A DNA stretch of 64,000 bases from Nothopassalora personata (Eukaryota; Ascomycota; Dothideomycetes; Mycosphaerellales; Mycosphaerellaceae): NCBI GenBank assembly GCA_033816765.1, contig CM066295.1, forward strand, positions 2,108,001-2,172,000, in the 5' to 3' direction. The stretch's first letter is position 1. Each line of letters opens with the position of its first letter. Shown one piece after another: positions 33,071 through 44,535 of the stretch. The notes under the pieces are model-generated. The model had not been told where the DNA came from. It searched no databases and saw only the letters and a list, made by a program, of their open reading frames with translations. Made by a program: the position numbers and the translations under genes.

Positions 33071-35003
33071 TCATCGATGCAGAACGTCGTCAATACCCAT
33101 ACGCCTGAGCTTGTTCGGGCGACCCTGCTCATCGGTGTCTGCGCCTTCTGGTGACTCAATATTTTGGGACGGCACATCGGGTGGTCGCATGCCAGTTGAG
33201 CTGCCGACGACGCGTGAACTTGGCAAAGGACTGCCCAGCAATGGTGGAAGCTGGACGACTGAGCGTCCTGGAGGCGGCTGGGGATTGGGTAGCTCACGTG
33301 CTGTGGAGCGTGGAGTGAAAGCTGTTGTTTCCGTTGGTGGTTCGGCTATTGATAGTTTTGGAGTTGACACAGCGCCTGTTGGTCGCGAGGTATATGCTTG
33401 CGTCTGTCGTAATGGTGGTTGATTCTGGAGCCGTGGGAATGTCCAGGACGACGTTTGCTGCTCCATGGCTCGAGGCGGAGGCTGCAACGTCAGTGCAGAG
33501 CCTGCCGGCGGCAAGAAACCTGCAGCTGGTGCGGGACGTGAGACATCGTGTCGACTGGATGTGTAGCTGTCTGGAGTGTGAGTCTGGGGTCCAGGAACCA
33601 GTGGTTGTATCGGCAGAAATGGAGGTGGCTGAGCGGACATGAGATCCACGGGATGGAAGCTGGGTAGCGTGATCGCAATCCAGTACGTGTTCGCCTTGGC
33701 CAAGCGTACACGCACTGGAAACCTTTGCGCAGCAACCCCGAGCTGCGTCTGTGTCCACGTGTGTGTGTGATCTTCAGAGCCCTGGGTGTAACGCTCAACG
33801 TCCGCTACCGATGCGCCTTGGAGTGGATCTTCTCCTGGACGGTTTATCGGAGGCATGTATGCAGGATCGCGCGCATCGCGTTCTGTTCTGATTCGATTTC
33901 GAATGTCTTCAAAAGCCTCTCCATCCACTGGCGCCGCGATGGTATTCAACGACCTCCCCGCGACCTCTTGCCCTGCCAGCATGATCTGGCGGAAAGGTGC
34001 ATTCGATTTGAGGATGACTAAATCGAGATCAAGATAGGCTGTTGGTATCTCGTATTTAGGCGCTCCAGACGGCGGTGCAAGTGGGTACTGGAAGCCGAAT
34101 GTGGGTTGCGTAGCGGTCGGCGGAGGAGGATATGGATAACTCGGGCTCGAGGCTACACCCGACCCATCGCTTCCTTGCGATTGAAGTGAACGAAAGGACT
34201 CCTGCCTACGATGTCGCGTGGACGCAATAGGTCGCGTGCTAGGGTCGACTGCAGTAGCCACCATCGTTGCGCGTCCTGCCTCAGGCAACATCTGTTCGAC
34301 CTTGAACTCACCCTCCTCGCGCAATCGAGGTCGACCTCTCTTTTTGTGCTGCACATCGTAGCAGGTGTCCTGGGCACCTGTCAGTAAGACCAGATGATGC
34401 TACCACTGAAAGTAGACGTACCTGCTTTCCTGAAGCGACGCATCTGGCGCATGGGCGGTTGACATCGCAGCTGAGGTGGGCCTTTTTGCAGTTGATACAT
34501 GCAGAAGCAACATGTGCTTTCGACTTGCGCCCTCCTCTAGAGCTGGCTGGGCGGACAGCAGATTGCGTAGTGGGAGCAAGCTGCAGGACATTTGAGGAAG
34601 AGCTGGCTTGCGGCCTTTGAACAGAGGTTCCAGAGATTGATGGCAGTGGCGCTGCTGCGGATAGCGATGGTCGGTGGGCGGCCAGGGACGGTGCTCCGAA
34701 GAACGATGTGGCGAGAGTGGGTGCCGATATGGCAACATCAGGCATGGAAGTTGTGGTGCTCGATATCCAGGCTGTGGACGACTGCTCGCTTGAAGTTGCA
34801 GCCGAAAGTGTGCGGCCGTCTCGAGGATACTCCAAAGGTGAAGGAGGATTTGACATCGGTGGAGAGGGATATGATGCCTCTCCACGACCAGTTGGGTCTA
34901 CAAAAGGTCTGACCCTGCGTTTCAGGCTTCCCAATTTCATGCGATGATGATCTTGTCGGAGTGTTTGGCAAGTTGAGAGGCCCGATGCGCTTTCGGTACT
35001 CAT
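33071..35003 (-). CDS. Zn(II)2Cys6 transcription factor, probably with PAS-like region
   Basis: Two exons: 35003-34422 and 34369-33071; 626 residues; an alternative start lies at MKLGSLKRR (34940). The binuclear zinc cluster is ACINCKKAHLSCDVNRPCAR with Cys spacing 2-6-5-2. The sixth Cys (DTCYDV) follows after the 52-nt intron (GTACGT...GGTGCCCAG), then the basic HKKRGRPRLR. After a Ser/Pro-rich linker, residues about 290-420 (YLDLDLVILKSNAPFRQIML, AGRSLNTIAAP, FPVRVRLAKANTYWIAITLP) look like a PAS-type sensor fold. The C-terminus is Pro/Gln-rich, ending KLRRMGIDDVLHR. This architecture is common in filamentous ascomycetes; targets unknown. The acceptor was chosen because it restores the sixth Cys. 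Confidence 0.87.
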
Positions 35004-37182
35004 CGCGTACTCAGTACCGGATGAACTAGGCTAAGGTGAATTGAGACACTGTCTGTCAAGCTCCACGAATTTGCCCGCGCGTACATCTGGATGTTCGAAG
35101 TCAAACCTGAGACCAGTGATACCAGGGCGGGGCTGGTCACGCACGAGAACGTGAGTCTTTCCGATGACAGAGTGCTCGGTGAGCGGTGTATGTATCCCAG
35201 CTGTCAGCCTGATTTCCCTTGTAGTGCGTTCGATCGGAGGTCCCCACGGGTAGTGCTGGCGAGGCTCATGCGAAGAGCCAAGTTCCGGTGTAGATGAATT
35301 CGTGCAAAGGTAGTGAAAAGAACAAAACTCGACAGTGAGAGAAATGCCGAGAACGATCAGTTGCGCCTTCCAGTTGCCAATCTTCTCGTTGGGTCGCGAG
35401 CGATACTTTGAGGAGATGTCCTTGAAGCCAGTGTCCGAAACACGGCAGGTCGGAGCAGGCAGTCAGGCGGGAGCGGGAAGTAATAGTAGTGCATTGAAGT
35501 CTTAAGCTTTGTGAAAGTCATGACCACGAGGATCTCACCAGACCTGGTTTGGCCTCCGTTCCCTGTCAAGTCTTTTTCAGCATTCAAGCGTCCTCCTGAA
35601 TTGCGACAATTTGTTCATCGTGTCGCGGAGCTGCTAGCGCTACCTCGAGGTGCAGCTGTTCCATGTCGGCGCGGCGAGTATGCGGCCGACCTCCATCGTC
35701 AGTATCGGGCTGTGCGTACCGGCAGGATGCTGTGGTCAAGCTTGTGCTTTGAGACCCTCGCTGTGGACCCACTCAAGGTTGCGGCGCTCGCGGGATGAAC
35801 GTCAATACACAGTTCTCCCGTGCGCTGACCATTGACGGCGATCTGTGCTTAGCGAGGCTTGAGCTGGCGCACGTCGCTCGTCACCCTCTCTGGTGCGAGC
35901 CCATGCAAGAGGCGTTTATCTCGCGGAAAGATTGTGGCTGTTGCTGACGGCAGTTGGAAACATCTCGTAGCATGTAGCCTCAATGATACTACTGTATCTA
36001 CAGACTAAGTCAGCTTACGGACAGAGTCAGCTCAATTCGCTACAAGCGCATTGCCACAGGTAATACAGCTGCACATTTGCCGCCGCATAGATCAGCGCTG
36101 GAACTACTCGAGTGACCAATCATGCATGTCACTGTGGCGTTGATGTCCTGGAAACGTCTGGCTGGAAGAACATTTTACACTTCACGATCTGCGAAACGAT
36201 GTCTAGCACCGACAGTTAAAGCCTGGAAATGCAGCTTGAGCCGACACTACCAAGTGGCTTGTGCGGAGACTAAAAGTCGACCGTGAGCGACGTCCATTCC
36301 TCGATCGTCCGCTTGCGCTCGAATTGGGGGCCTTTGATGGCTGTATTTGAGGTTCTGCCTCTCCAGCAGAGCACCGAAAGGGCAACAACAATTGCACAGC
36401 GCCCCACCGAGAGGCACAGTACTCATCTTGCCTGCATATTCGAGCACATGGATGCATGGGTGGCCGGCCGAGAGCTGGGGCTTCTTCAGAGCCAGCTGTT
36501 CGTGATCCCTGGGGGCACCGTCATCGTTCAGAAGCGGGAGAGCGAGGATGATCGCTTTGAACATTCCGGCTGCTCATCCGTATACGCAGCGTCAACCAGA
36601 TCTCCGGACGCGCTACGGAGATCGCAAGACCTCCATGCAGGTGAAAGAGGAGCCGAAGGCCGAGTCCGAAGCATCTTTAGACATCTTCGAAAGCCTCGTA
36701 CAGCGGCGCCCTGCTGCCAAGGCGTCCAGTGAGGCAGACCGCGTGTCGTCTGTTGCAAGCAAAATGTAGCACATTCCGAAGCAGAGTGTTGTGGTAGTCG
36801 TGGTCTGCAACGGCGAATTCCCAAGGTTGAAGTGACGTTGATTCAGCATGTGGACCCCGCGCGGCTAGGCAGCGACCAATGAAGAGCTGTCTGTCTGCGC
36901 ATTCGGCTCAAAATAACCAGCAGCGAAATAGAGTCCTACATGATGACTACGCGTGGTGCCAAGCCCGCCGTATCGATACACCGGTCCTGCAAACGCATCG
37001 GAATCATAAAACGGCTGCTGGGCGCTCAGATCGTGTCTCCGCCCATGGGTCGGGAGAGCATTACGAGATTGACTCCCCGGATCTGCCTTGAAGAGACCGT
37101 TGCCATCACAGGACAGATCCCGATGCTCGCGAACTTCAAGTCCAGATCCGGCCAATCGAGATGTCGCCTCCAGTCCACATCC
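35004..37182. other. Intergenic region left of the transposon island
   Basis: About 2.2 kb. No complete gene recognised. The minus strand between about 37180 and 36865 carries a protein-like frame (QQPFYDSDAFAGPVYRYGGL, ending SSSLVAA at 36865) that runs straight into the island edge. It may be the C-terminus of a gene cut by the insertion. Confidence 0.4.
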
Positions 37183-37189
37183 GGGCGAC
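37183..37189 (+). repeat. Putative target-site duplication, left
   Basis: GGGCGAC here is repeated directly at 59812-59818, just outside the inverted ends of the island. Confidence 0.5.
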
Positions 37190-37437
37190 GGCCGTGGCCT
37201 GGTTGACATGGTTTCTCTCGAATCCGGGGTTTTGCCTTTTCGCCTATTTGCCTGTATGCCTGTATGCCTGTATGCCTGTATGCCTGTATGCCTGTATGCC
37301 TGTATGCCTGTATGCCTGTATGCCTGTATGCCTGTATGCCTGTATGCCTGTTTGGCTGTTTGGCTGTTTGCCTGTTTGCCTGTTTGCCTGTTTGCCTGTA
37401 TGCCTGTATGCCTATATGCTATACACTTACTCGTAGG
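37190..37437 (+). repeat. Left terminal inverted repeat with octamer array
   Basis: About 63 bp of unique tip, then roughly 20 units of 8 bp (TGTATGCC, with internal TGTTTGGC and TGTTTGCC runs) between 37253 and 37416, then the first CACTTACTCGTAGG. The 24-nt translation period gives the meaningless CLYACMPV frame. Confidence 0.75.
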
Positions 37438-37664
37438 GGCTATAGACACTTACTCGTAGGGGCTATAGACACTTACTCGTAGGGGCTATTCTCAGTTCAA
37501 GCACACTCCCTCGTAGGGCATATTTACTAGCACTTAATCGTAGGAGCGAGTTTATAGACCCTACGAGTAAGTGTCTATAGCCCCTACGAGTAAGTGCTCA
37601 TTTATAGGGTTACTATTAAAAGAGTTCTATAGGCGTTCGTTCTTTAAGAGCACTTACTCGTAGG
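37424..37664. repeat. Cluster of nine 14-bp subterminal motifs, left end
   Basis: CACTTACTCGTAGG at 37424, 37447, 37470 and 37651; variants CACTCCCTCGTAGG at 37504 and CACTTAATCGTAGG at 37531; inverted copies CCTACGAGTAAGTG at 37560 and 37583. Several are spaced 23 bp. They are positioned like transposase-binding subterminal repeats. Confidence 0.7.
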
Positions 37665-38249
37665 ATAATACAGTATTCGTAAGATAAGACATAATATAAT
37701 AGAAAATAGGCGCAGTTACAGTTATATATAGATAGTAAACTATTTACACTTCTTGTTCTTACGGCGACAGGCTCCGTAGGCAGTAGACTACATAGTACCG
37801 GCAGTAGTAGCACCTATTTGCGAGTACTAGCGGCACTCATTCTTATACGGCGTCTTACCGCGGTACGAACGACACACTTACGGTCTAGGCTTACTAAGAC
37901 CTGTTACGAGGTCTTAGATATTACCGGCATGCGTCTACTTCGTTAGCCGGTTAGAAGACTAGCCGCCCTCGCTAGTAGCTACGCGCGAAAAAAGGTCGTC
38001 CTACTCCTATATATACGTTAGTCTTAATTATAGAGCGTAGAGTTAAGCATTAGCTTAGTATCGTAAAGACTTACTTACTACGGTATAGAGACGATACTGC
38101 CCGCTAAAGGTATCCTATACTTATTTATATTTTTACCCGTAGGCCGGCCTTACTTACTAGGGTTTACGCCTCGGCGCACGACATAATCGCTACGCTTAAC
38201 GATTTTAATAGCCTTACCGGTAGTGTTTCTACCGCCGGTAGAGGGCATA

Positions 38250-38416
<167 letters not shown>

Positions 38417-38820
38417 AGTACTAGTAGTGTTAGTGTTAGTGTTAGTAGTGCTATAGAGACAATGTTAGCGATAGGATCTTAATAATAGCCTTAAGGTATA
38501 AGAGGCTTAAAGGTAAGAGCGAGACTTACGTAGGAGGAGCATAAGATAGGCCGGTAGCGCCCTCGTTATAGTTAGTGTTACTACGTATATATAGTTAGTA
38601 CTCGCTTAGATAGATAGATCGATATCGATTAGCTTATAAGTCCTCGCCGCCGCCGCCGCTAAACTCGTAGTCGTCGTCAGCGTCGTAGTCGGGGCTATAG
38701 CATAATGTTAGTAGTGTATTCTCGTAAGCCGAGCTTAGCTAAGCTAAGTAACTAAGGAATAAGGACATATAGAATCGGGCCGTCATTATACGGCTCGAAA
38801 GCCGGAGTAGCACCTTCTTC

Positions 38821-38908
38821 TTACTACTACTAGGTAGGCGCGGTAGGCGCGGTAGGCGATAGTAATAGTAATAGTAGTAGTAATAGTAGTAGTAATAGTA
38901 GTAGTAGT
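38821..38908 (+). repeat. TAG/TAA trinucleotide tract with GGTAGGCGC repeat
   Basis: Three GGTAGGCGC-type units followed by a run of TAG with interspersed TAA. Likely another RIP-altered CAG-type tract. Confidence 0.6.
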
Positions 38909-39204
38909 ACGGGCTTACGAGCGGCCTTAGAGGCGAGCTTCTTACGTAGTGCCTTACTACCGGTAGACTTACGAGCCGCCTTAGAGGTATGCTTACTATA
39001 GACATATTAGTATACCGAGTAAGTAATTAGGGCGAACAGTGTACTTATAGGGCGGCGCGATCGTAGTAGAAGAACTCGCTTCTAGAAAGGTGTTAGCTAG
39101 TCGCTATACTAGAGCATAGTTAATCTTAGGTAAGCCTTTACATACGCTACGAGGGAGTAGAGGGATACTAGTAACGCGCTAGGCGTACCGAGCGCAAAAA
39201 AACA

Positions 39205-39293
39205 ACCTATGTCGTTACTACTGCTACTACTACTACTATTGCTACTGTTACTACTGTTACTGCTGTTATTATTATTATTACTACTACTACTAC
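39205..39293 (+). repeat. Mixed CTA/CTG/TTA trinucleotide tract
   Basis: Irregular run of CTA, CTG, TTG, TTA and ATT triplets, consistent with a decayed and RIP-altered CTG tract. Confidence 0.6.
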
Positions 39294-39739
39294 GGATAGT
39301 TGTAAGAGGGCGTATATAATAGAAATGTTAAGGAAAGGAAGACAGTTATTTAGAGAAGTGTCGCGCTTCTTAAATGCCTTTCCTCTATTGTCCTAAGTCG
39401 TATTATCGTCGCTAGGTAAGTTCTTATTAGTATGCTATTATAGGCTATTATCTAGCTATTGTTCTTAAATAAGTGGGTCCTAATCCTATAGGTTGTTAGA
39501 GGATGTAATCCTAAGGCACTCGAGTCTTTACATAAGTCGTCTATTAGTAGATATGTTAAGTAGATTTAGGTGATACTATAGCAACAGTAGCGAAGGGTAC
39601 GGAGTAGCGTATAGTAAATGCTAAGGTTCTACTAAGCCGCATATAGTTAGTAAAGTTGTACGTCGAAAGACGACCCTATACCTCGTGTTAGTAAGGAGCA
39701 CTTCCTCGTAGGCGTGTAATACTCGCCCCTCCGAGGAAG

Positions 39740-40207
39740 TGTAAGGGGCAGCCTAGTAGCTAACCCCTACATGTGGCCTTACATATAACATACGGTCGCG
39801 ACCGGCTACTAAGCCGCACGTAATACGCATAAGTGTTAAACAGGTACGAGTTGCGCAGCCACTGGAAGATGGAATCTTGCCTTAGGACGAAGAAGGACCC
39901 AATGGGATAGCGTGTCTCTATGAACAAGTATCGCGGATGTGGATGTAAAGGATAAGAGGCAGACTCATCTGTTCGGATGAGTCTTATACCCCTGATCCAG
40001 CCACGTCACCCAGCCACGTAATCCTGTTGCGGGGCAACCACATGTTGGGGTCCGGTAGACCCCAACCTCTTTAACCCGATGACCTGCATATTCTCAACAA
40101 TAAGTACACCTTACGACGCGCGATGCGTCTTAAACAAAAGGCAAGAATTAGTTCATCTACGACTAGTAGGTCGTAGGCGTGCTATACATTACGACATCCC
40201 CTTAACA
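39740..40207 (+). repeat. Left LTR of element A, split by a solo LTR
   Basis: 197 bp once the 266-bp insert and its 5-bp duplication are removed, the same length as the right LTR. Inverted tips TGTAAGGGG / CCCCTTAACA. Confidence 0.85.
39834..40099 (+). mobile_element. Solo LTR inside the left LTR of element A
   Basis: 266 bp, TGTTAAACAGG...TTCTCAACA, flanked by ATAAG at 39829-39833 and 40100-40104. The flanking LTR sequence joins exactly as in the right LTR. It contains normal CpA/TpG levels, so it is not visibly RIP-mutated. Internal hairpin TTGGGGTCCGGTAGACCCCAA. Confidence 0.85.
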
Positions 40208-40219
40208 GTTCTAATTCTT
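40143..40219 (+). promoter_or_regulatory. Candidate self-priming pair of element A
   Basis: AAGAATTAG in the LTR (40143-40151) is complementary to CTAATTCTT (40211-40219), 3 nt after the LTR end at 40207. No tRNA-complementary site starts after the LTR. Tf1/sushi-group elements prime from their own 5' transcript end this way. RIP may have shortened the match. Confidence 0.5.
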
Positions 40220-40544
40220 CTCTTCGTTACAATCTATACACGCTATAGAGTCCAAACGCGACGACAGTAGCGCTACGCCTACGGCTCCCCTAAGCCCTAG
40301 GGCCTAGCAATAAGCGAGGCGTGTAGCCTTAGTCGTAAGGAGGGATGCCCTTCGGGTAGAGATTAAGGAGAAGGAGATATAGAGGGAGATTAAACAGTTA
40401 GAGATCTTACGGGACGCAAGCGTGCCGCCGGCGGACCCTTAGGGCGAATCCGGCGGAGAACTATCTCCTACTCCCCCTCCCCCTCCTATCTATAGTAACT
40501 AACGATAATATCGTAGCTCGAGGCGCGGTCGCATCGCATGCGAC

Positions 40545-41330
40545 ACGTTTGCGTCTTAAAGAACCTACGCCTTTTAGAGGGGACTCGATTAAGAAAGTAC
40601 GGGTATTCCTAAGGGAGCTCTCTCTTATCTTTACCCTCTTAGGCGGCACGTATGCGACGAACGAGTCAAAGGTCCTATATAGGGTTATGTACCTAAGCGG
40701 AGAGGCAAGTGAGCGATGGCACGCTAACTATAGCGTCCTTAACCTTAAAGGGTATACATACTAGGACTTTAAGGAGTTCTATCGAGACGCATGCGGTAAT
40801 TCTATAAACCGCGTGCTTAACGTAATGTTAGAGTATAAGGCGGTGAAACAGAAGGACAACTAGATAGTGCGTCAGTTTACGACTAAGCTAGATGTTATAG
40901 AGGATCAGTTAGGGGACTATACGGAGGCGTAACGCGTGCGACATATGCTCGCTAAGCTTACGCCTAGCCTACGGTCCGCAATCGTTAAGTTTTATAACAT
41001 CCTAACAACTAGAGAGGAACTAGTAATCCTAGCTTCGCGCATTAAAAGCACGGAGCGTGGTAGCGGAGGGCACGACCGCGGGCAGCATAGTCGCCGTAGG
41101 CGAGAGACTAAGGGCGACTAAGGGCGAAGCGATCGTAGCTCGAAGTAGTAGAAGCATAGTTAGGCGTCGCGCGACCCGGGTACGAGTTACTAGCGGGACG
41201 CCGGCGGATCGTCTATAATCTTTAATAGGACTAAAGCGGAGTGCTATGGATGCTATAAGAAGGGTTACATTAAGACGGATTGCCCGAATAGGCACCTATA
41301 GAAGGACCGTAGCGCGTAAGCGGTTCGTAG
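40545..41330 (+). pseudogene. gag of element A, RIP-destroyed
   Basis: Readable Gag core (FRGDSIKKVRVFLRELSLIF, then GEASERWHANYSVLNL, then MLAKLTPSLRSAIVKFYN) interrupted by TAG stops at former Gln/Trp codons. Near 41230-41285 a zinc knuckle reads CYGCYKKGYIKTDC, where the expected His is Tyr, a CAT/CAC-to-TAT/TAC change expected of RIP. Confidence 0.8.
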
Positions 41331-41399
41331 GGTAGACGCTACGAAGGCTCTAACTAAGAAGGGCAGCGACTAGGGAAAAGGTAGAGGACTAGAAGTAGG

Positions 41400-44212
41400 T
41401 TGCTCCTAAGTCCGAGTTTTCCTAAAGTCGACCCCTTAAGGCGAGTAGATATATGTCTATCGTAGCGACTAGGGAAAAGGCAGAGGACCATAAGTAGGTC
41501 GCTCCTAAGTCTGAGTTTTCCTAAAGTCGACCCCTTAAGGCGAGTAGATGCGTGTCTAGCGCGTCACTTACGAGGCGCAGTCGAGACTCGTAAGGGCTTT
41601 CGCGATGCTACGTTTCTCCTAGATAACTATGCGGATCTTAGCCTAGTGTCGTATAAGTATATACTCCGACATTAAATGCAACCTATTAATAGGGCAAGGC
41701 TACCGAAGTTAGAGTCGTATGCGCATAACCTAGGGTATTACTACGGCGCCTTTGCGGTTCGGCTACGACTCGCTAATAACGCGGGAGTAGAGCGCGTAAG
41801 TAACGCTATCTACTACGCGGTGCCTGTAGGTAGGCTATTAGTAATTTTAGGTAGACCCTAGCGGTATCGTAATCGGATAGTAAAGGCCGATAAGGATAAC
41901 CAGTAGTACTACGGTGTAGAGACGCCTACGGTTTAGTAGCGTAACGCACGCGAGTTCCTTAAGGATCTCGAGAGCTTAAAGCAGATTTATACGATAAGTG
42001 TTCGGGCTATTGCTATAGCAGTACCTAAAGGAGAGGGCCCCTCGTAGCCTAAAGAATTTATAGACTTCCGAGATATATACGTACCTAATAAGTAGGCGAA
42101 GCGCAAGATGCCCGACGGGGTTAAGTATGCGATTAATCTCGTTAAAGGAAAGAAACTCCCTTTTAAGCCGCTATACCACTAGTCCTTAACTAAGTTAGAG
42201 GCCTTAAAGGAGTACCTTACGCAAGCAATAGAGAAGGGGTAGATTAGGCGGTCCGTAAGCGAGGCGGGTGCGCCTATCCTACTCGTGCTAAAGAAGAATA
42301 GCACTCTTAGGCTCTATGTTAATTATAGAGGCCTAAATGAGATTATAGTAAAGAACCGATACCCCCTGCCCCTAATTAGCGAGACGCTAGATAGGCTATT
42401 AGGTTCTAGGTTCTTTACTATAATCGATTTAAAGGACGCCTACTATCGTATCCCTATTAAGCGAGGCGATAAGTAGAAGACTACGTTTCGCACGAGATAC
42501 GGACACTACGAGTACCTAGTAATGCCGTTCGGGTTAACTAACGCACCGGTAACCTTTTAAGGGTATATCAATAAGGCGCTAACCGGCTTAGTTAATAACA
42601 TTTGCGTAGTCTACCTAGATAATATCCTTATCTATAGCGAGACGCGTAAGGCACACGTACGAGCCGTACGCGCGGTGCTAGAGAGGCTACGAAAGTTTGC
42701 CCTATTCGTAAACCCTAAGAAGTGTTACTTCTTCTAGGAGAGTATAGAGTTCCTTAGGTTTGTCGTAAGCGCCGTAGGCGTGTCGATAGATAGGAGTAGG
42801 GTAGCCGCTATCGAGGAATAGCCTACACCTATGACCTTTTATAAGGTATAGTCCTTCCTTAGGTTTTGTAACTTCTACCGGCGTTTTATAGAAGGATACT
42901 TAAGGGTCTACAAGCCCCTAACGGACCTACTAAAGGGATCTAAGGACGGTAAGAAGCACGGCCCTCTCACGTGGACCTTAAGCGAAGAGTAGGCGTTTCA
43001 ATAGCTTAAGGCCGGATTCTTAGGTGCACTAATACTTAGGCACTTCGATTCTACGCTACGTACGCGAGTCGAGACGGATGCCTTAGGTTTCGCGATCGTA
43101 GGTATTATATCCTAATTGTTTAGTACTAAGTAGCATCCTATCGCGTTCTATTTACGTAAGATAATACTAGCTAAGTGCAACTACGAGACGCACGATTAGG
43201 AGCTACTTATAGTAGTTAAGGCTTTTAAGCATTAGAGGCTATTGTTACGGATCGGTCTAGGGAAGCCCGTAGCCAACCAATCGATGCCAGTAGACCAGCG
43301 GATGCACCCGATATGCAGAGTGCTCTCAGTGCTCTCGGGTGCTCTCTCGAGAGAGTAGAGAGAGCAGAGAGAGCAGGAAAGATCACGCCAAGACACGGCA
43401 CTATATAGACGACGCTCTTTTACAAGTAGATAGGAGCCTCGTGCTCAACTCATTTTAAGTATACACTATATACTGTTTGGAACCACTACCTTCATAACTG
43501 ATTGAGACATCCCTGCAAAGATCCAAGTCCGAGTTGTGATAACGTACAGCGGTTCCTAACAGCTATACTTAGAGGGCGCTACGTATACGGTGCGAGTGCT
43601 AGTCAACTACGCTAACCTATAGGGCTTTATAACAGTAAAGTAGCTAAATAGGCGGTAAGCTCGATAGGCTACGTTCCTATAGTCTTTTAATTTTATAGTA
43701 GAGCATCGGCCGGGTAAGACTAACCTAGCCGACGCGCCTTCGAGACGTAGTAACTACGTAGCTATAACGTAACAAACTTCAAACTTACTGCCTACCTTAT
43801 AAAGTAAGCTGTCTTTCTAGAAGGAGTCTCTAGAAGGGATAAGCAAGCCGACGGTGAAGCGCGTACTTACTACCTACGAGGCGATGTAGGGCGACATAGG
43901 CGCGGCGATAGCAGTACGGAGAGGTGACCTTCCCTATTAAGATAAGCCGTCTTTACTAGCAGTAGTGTGCGCTATAGTAATACAGGGTTAAGCTTACAGC
44001 TCGACGGGTGAGTTAATCCTACTCTTAATAAAGATCGCGTAGTAGTAAGACGACTAGTGTGTCGTATGCTTAGCGTAGGCGCTAAGCGCGAGGGACGCTA
44101 AGGGATAGCATATAAAGGATAACCTTATGTACTACGGAGACGCGATCGTAGTACCTAGGGATTACGCAATTAGGTCGCATCTAATTCGCATGCACTACGA
44201 CGACGTCCTCGC
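41400..44212 (+). pseudogene. pol of element A, first part (protease region to start of integrase), RIP-destroyed
   Basis: Reverse transcriptase is readable: LRLYVNYRGLNEIIVKNRYP, RFFTIIDLKDAYYRIPIKRG, YEYLVMPFGLTNAPVTF, and VVYLDNILIYSETR, in which the second Asp of the YLDD box has become Asn. RNase H (HPIAFYLRKIILAKCNYET) follows, is cut by a solo LTR at 43243, and resumes at 43567 with VEHRPGKTNLADAPSRR. Many in-frame TAG codons. Two nearly identical roughly 75-bp blocks lie at about 41370-41450 and 41465-41550. Confidence 0.82.
43243..43561 (+). mobile_element. Solo LTR inside the RNase H region of element A
   Basis: 319 bp, TGTTACGG...CCTAACA, flanked by GCTAT at 43238-43242 and 43562-43566. 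Not RIP-like in composition. Contains a GAGAG-rich palindromic stretch (CTCTCTCGAGAGAG near 43350). Unlike the LTRs of A, B or the other solo LTRs. Confidence 0.85.
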
Positions 44213-44398
44213 TGTCACGGGGTGGCCTTGACCTTGGACCCTTCGCCGGCTTAACCGCGGACCTTCCGGATCGGGTTAGCGCGGCTTGGCACGAGATCGA
44301 CCTTGCTTCTCTCTTCTCTCTCGTTCTTAGACTCTTCGTAGATTGTATTATTCACGACTTGACTCCTACACTCTCCGGATCTCATATCGCCCGTGTCA
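44213..44398 (+). repeat. Left LTR of element B
   Basis: 186 bp, identical by eye to 51066-51251. CT-rich centre (CTTCTCTCTTCTCTCTCG). If self-priming holds, the transcript starts at GTAGATTGTA (44338), making R-U5 61 nt. Confidence 0.92.
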
Positions 44399-44409
44399 TT
44401 ACAATCTAC
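44338..44409 (+). promoter_or_regulatory. Candidate self-priming pair of element B
   Basis: GTAGATTGTA in the LTR (44338-44347) is exactly complementary to TACAATCTAC (44400-44409), which begins 1 nt after the LTR ends. No tRNA-type site (TGG...) follows the LTR. This is the arrangement of Tf1-type self-priming elements, where the first bases of the RNA fold back on the primer site. Confidence 0.6.
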
Positions 44410-44535
44410 CGCTCATAAGCTGCACGCGTCCGCAAGGATCCGTACAGCGCGCTCAAACTAACAGCGCATTGTCAGCTCGAGCAACGCGCTCTAGCACCAG
44501 ACCCGAGTGGTAGCGATTGTCAACATCCCACCATC

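Noticed and set aside
33294..33798. Overlapping minus-strand frames of 102-154 codons
   Set aside because: Alternative frames of the Zn2Cys6 factor's second exon.
37253..37416. CRISPR-like or telomeric repeat array
   Set aside because: Units of 8 bp without spacers are not CRISPR, and TGTATGCC is not a telomere repeat; TTAGGG is absent.
37161..37482. Cys/Met/Pro/Val repeat proteins (CLYACMPV) on both ends of the island
   Set aside because: They are translations of the TGTATGCC octamer array; an 8-bp unit gives a 24-nt coding period in every frame.
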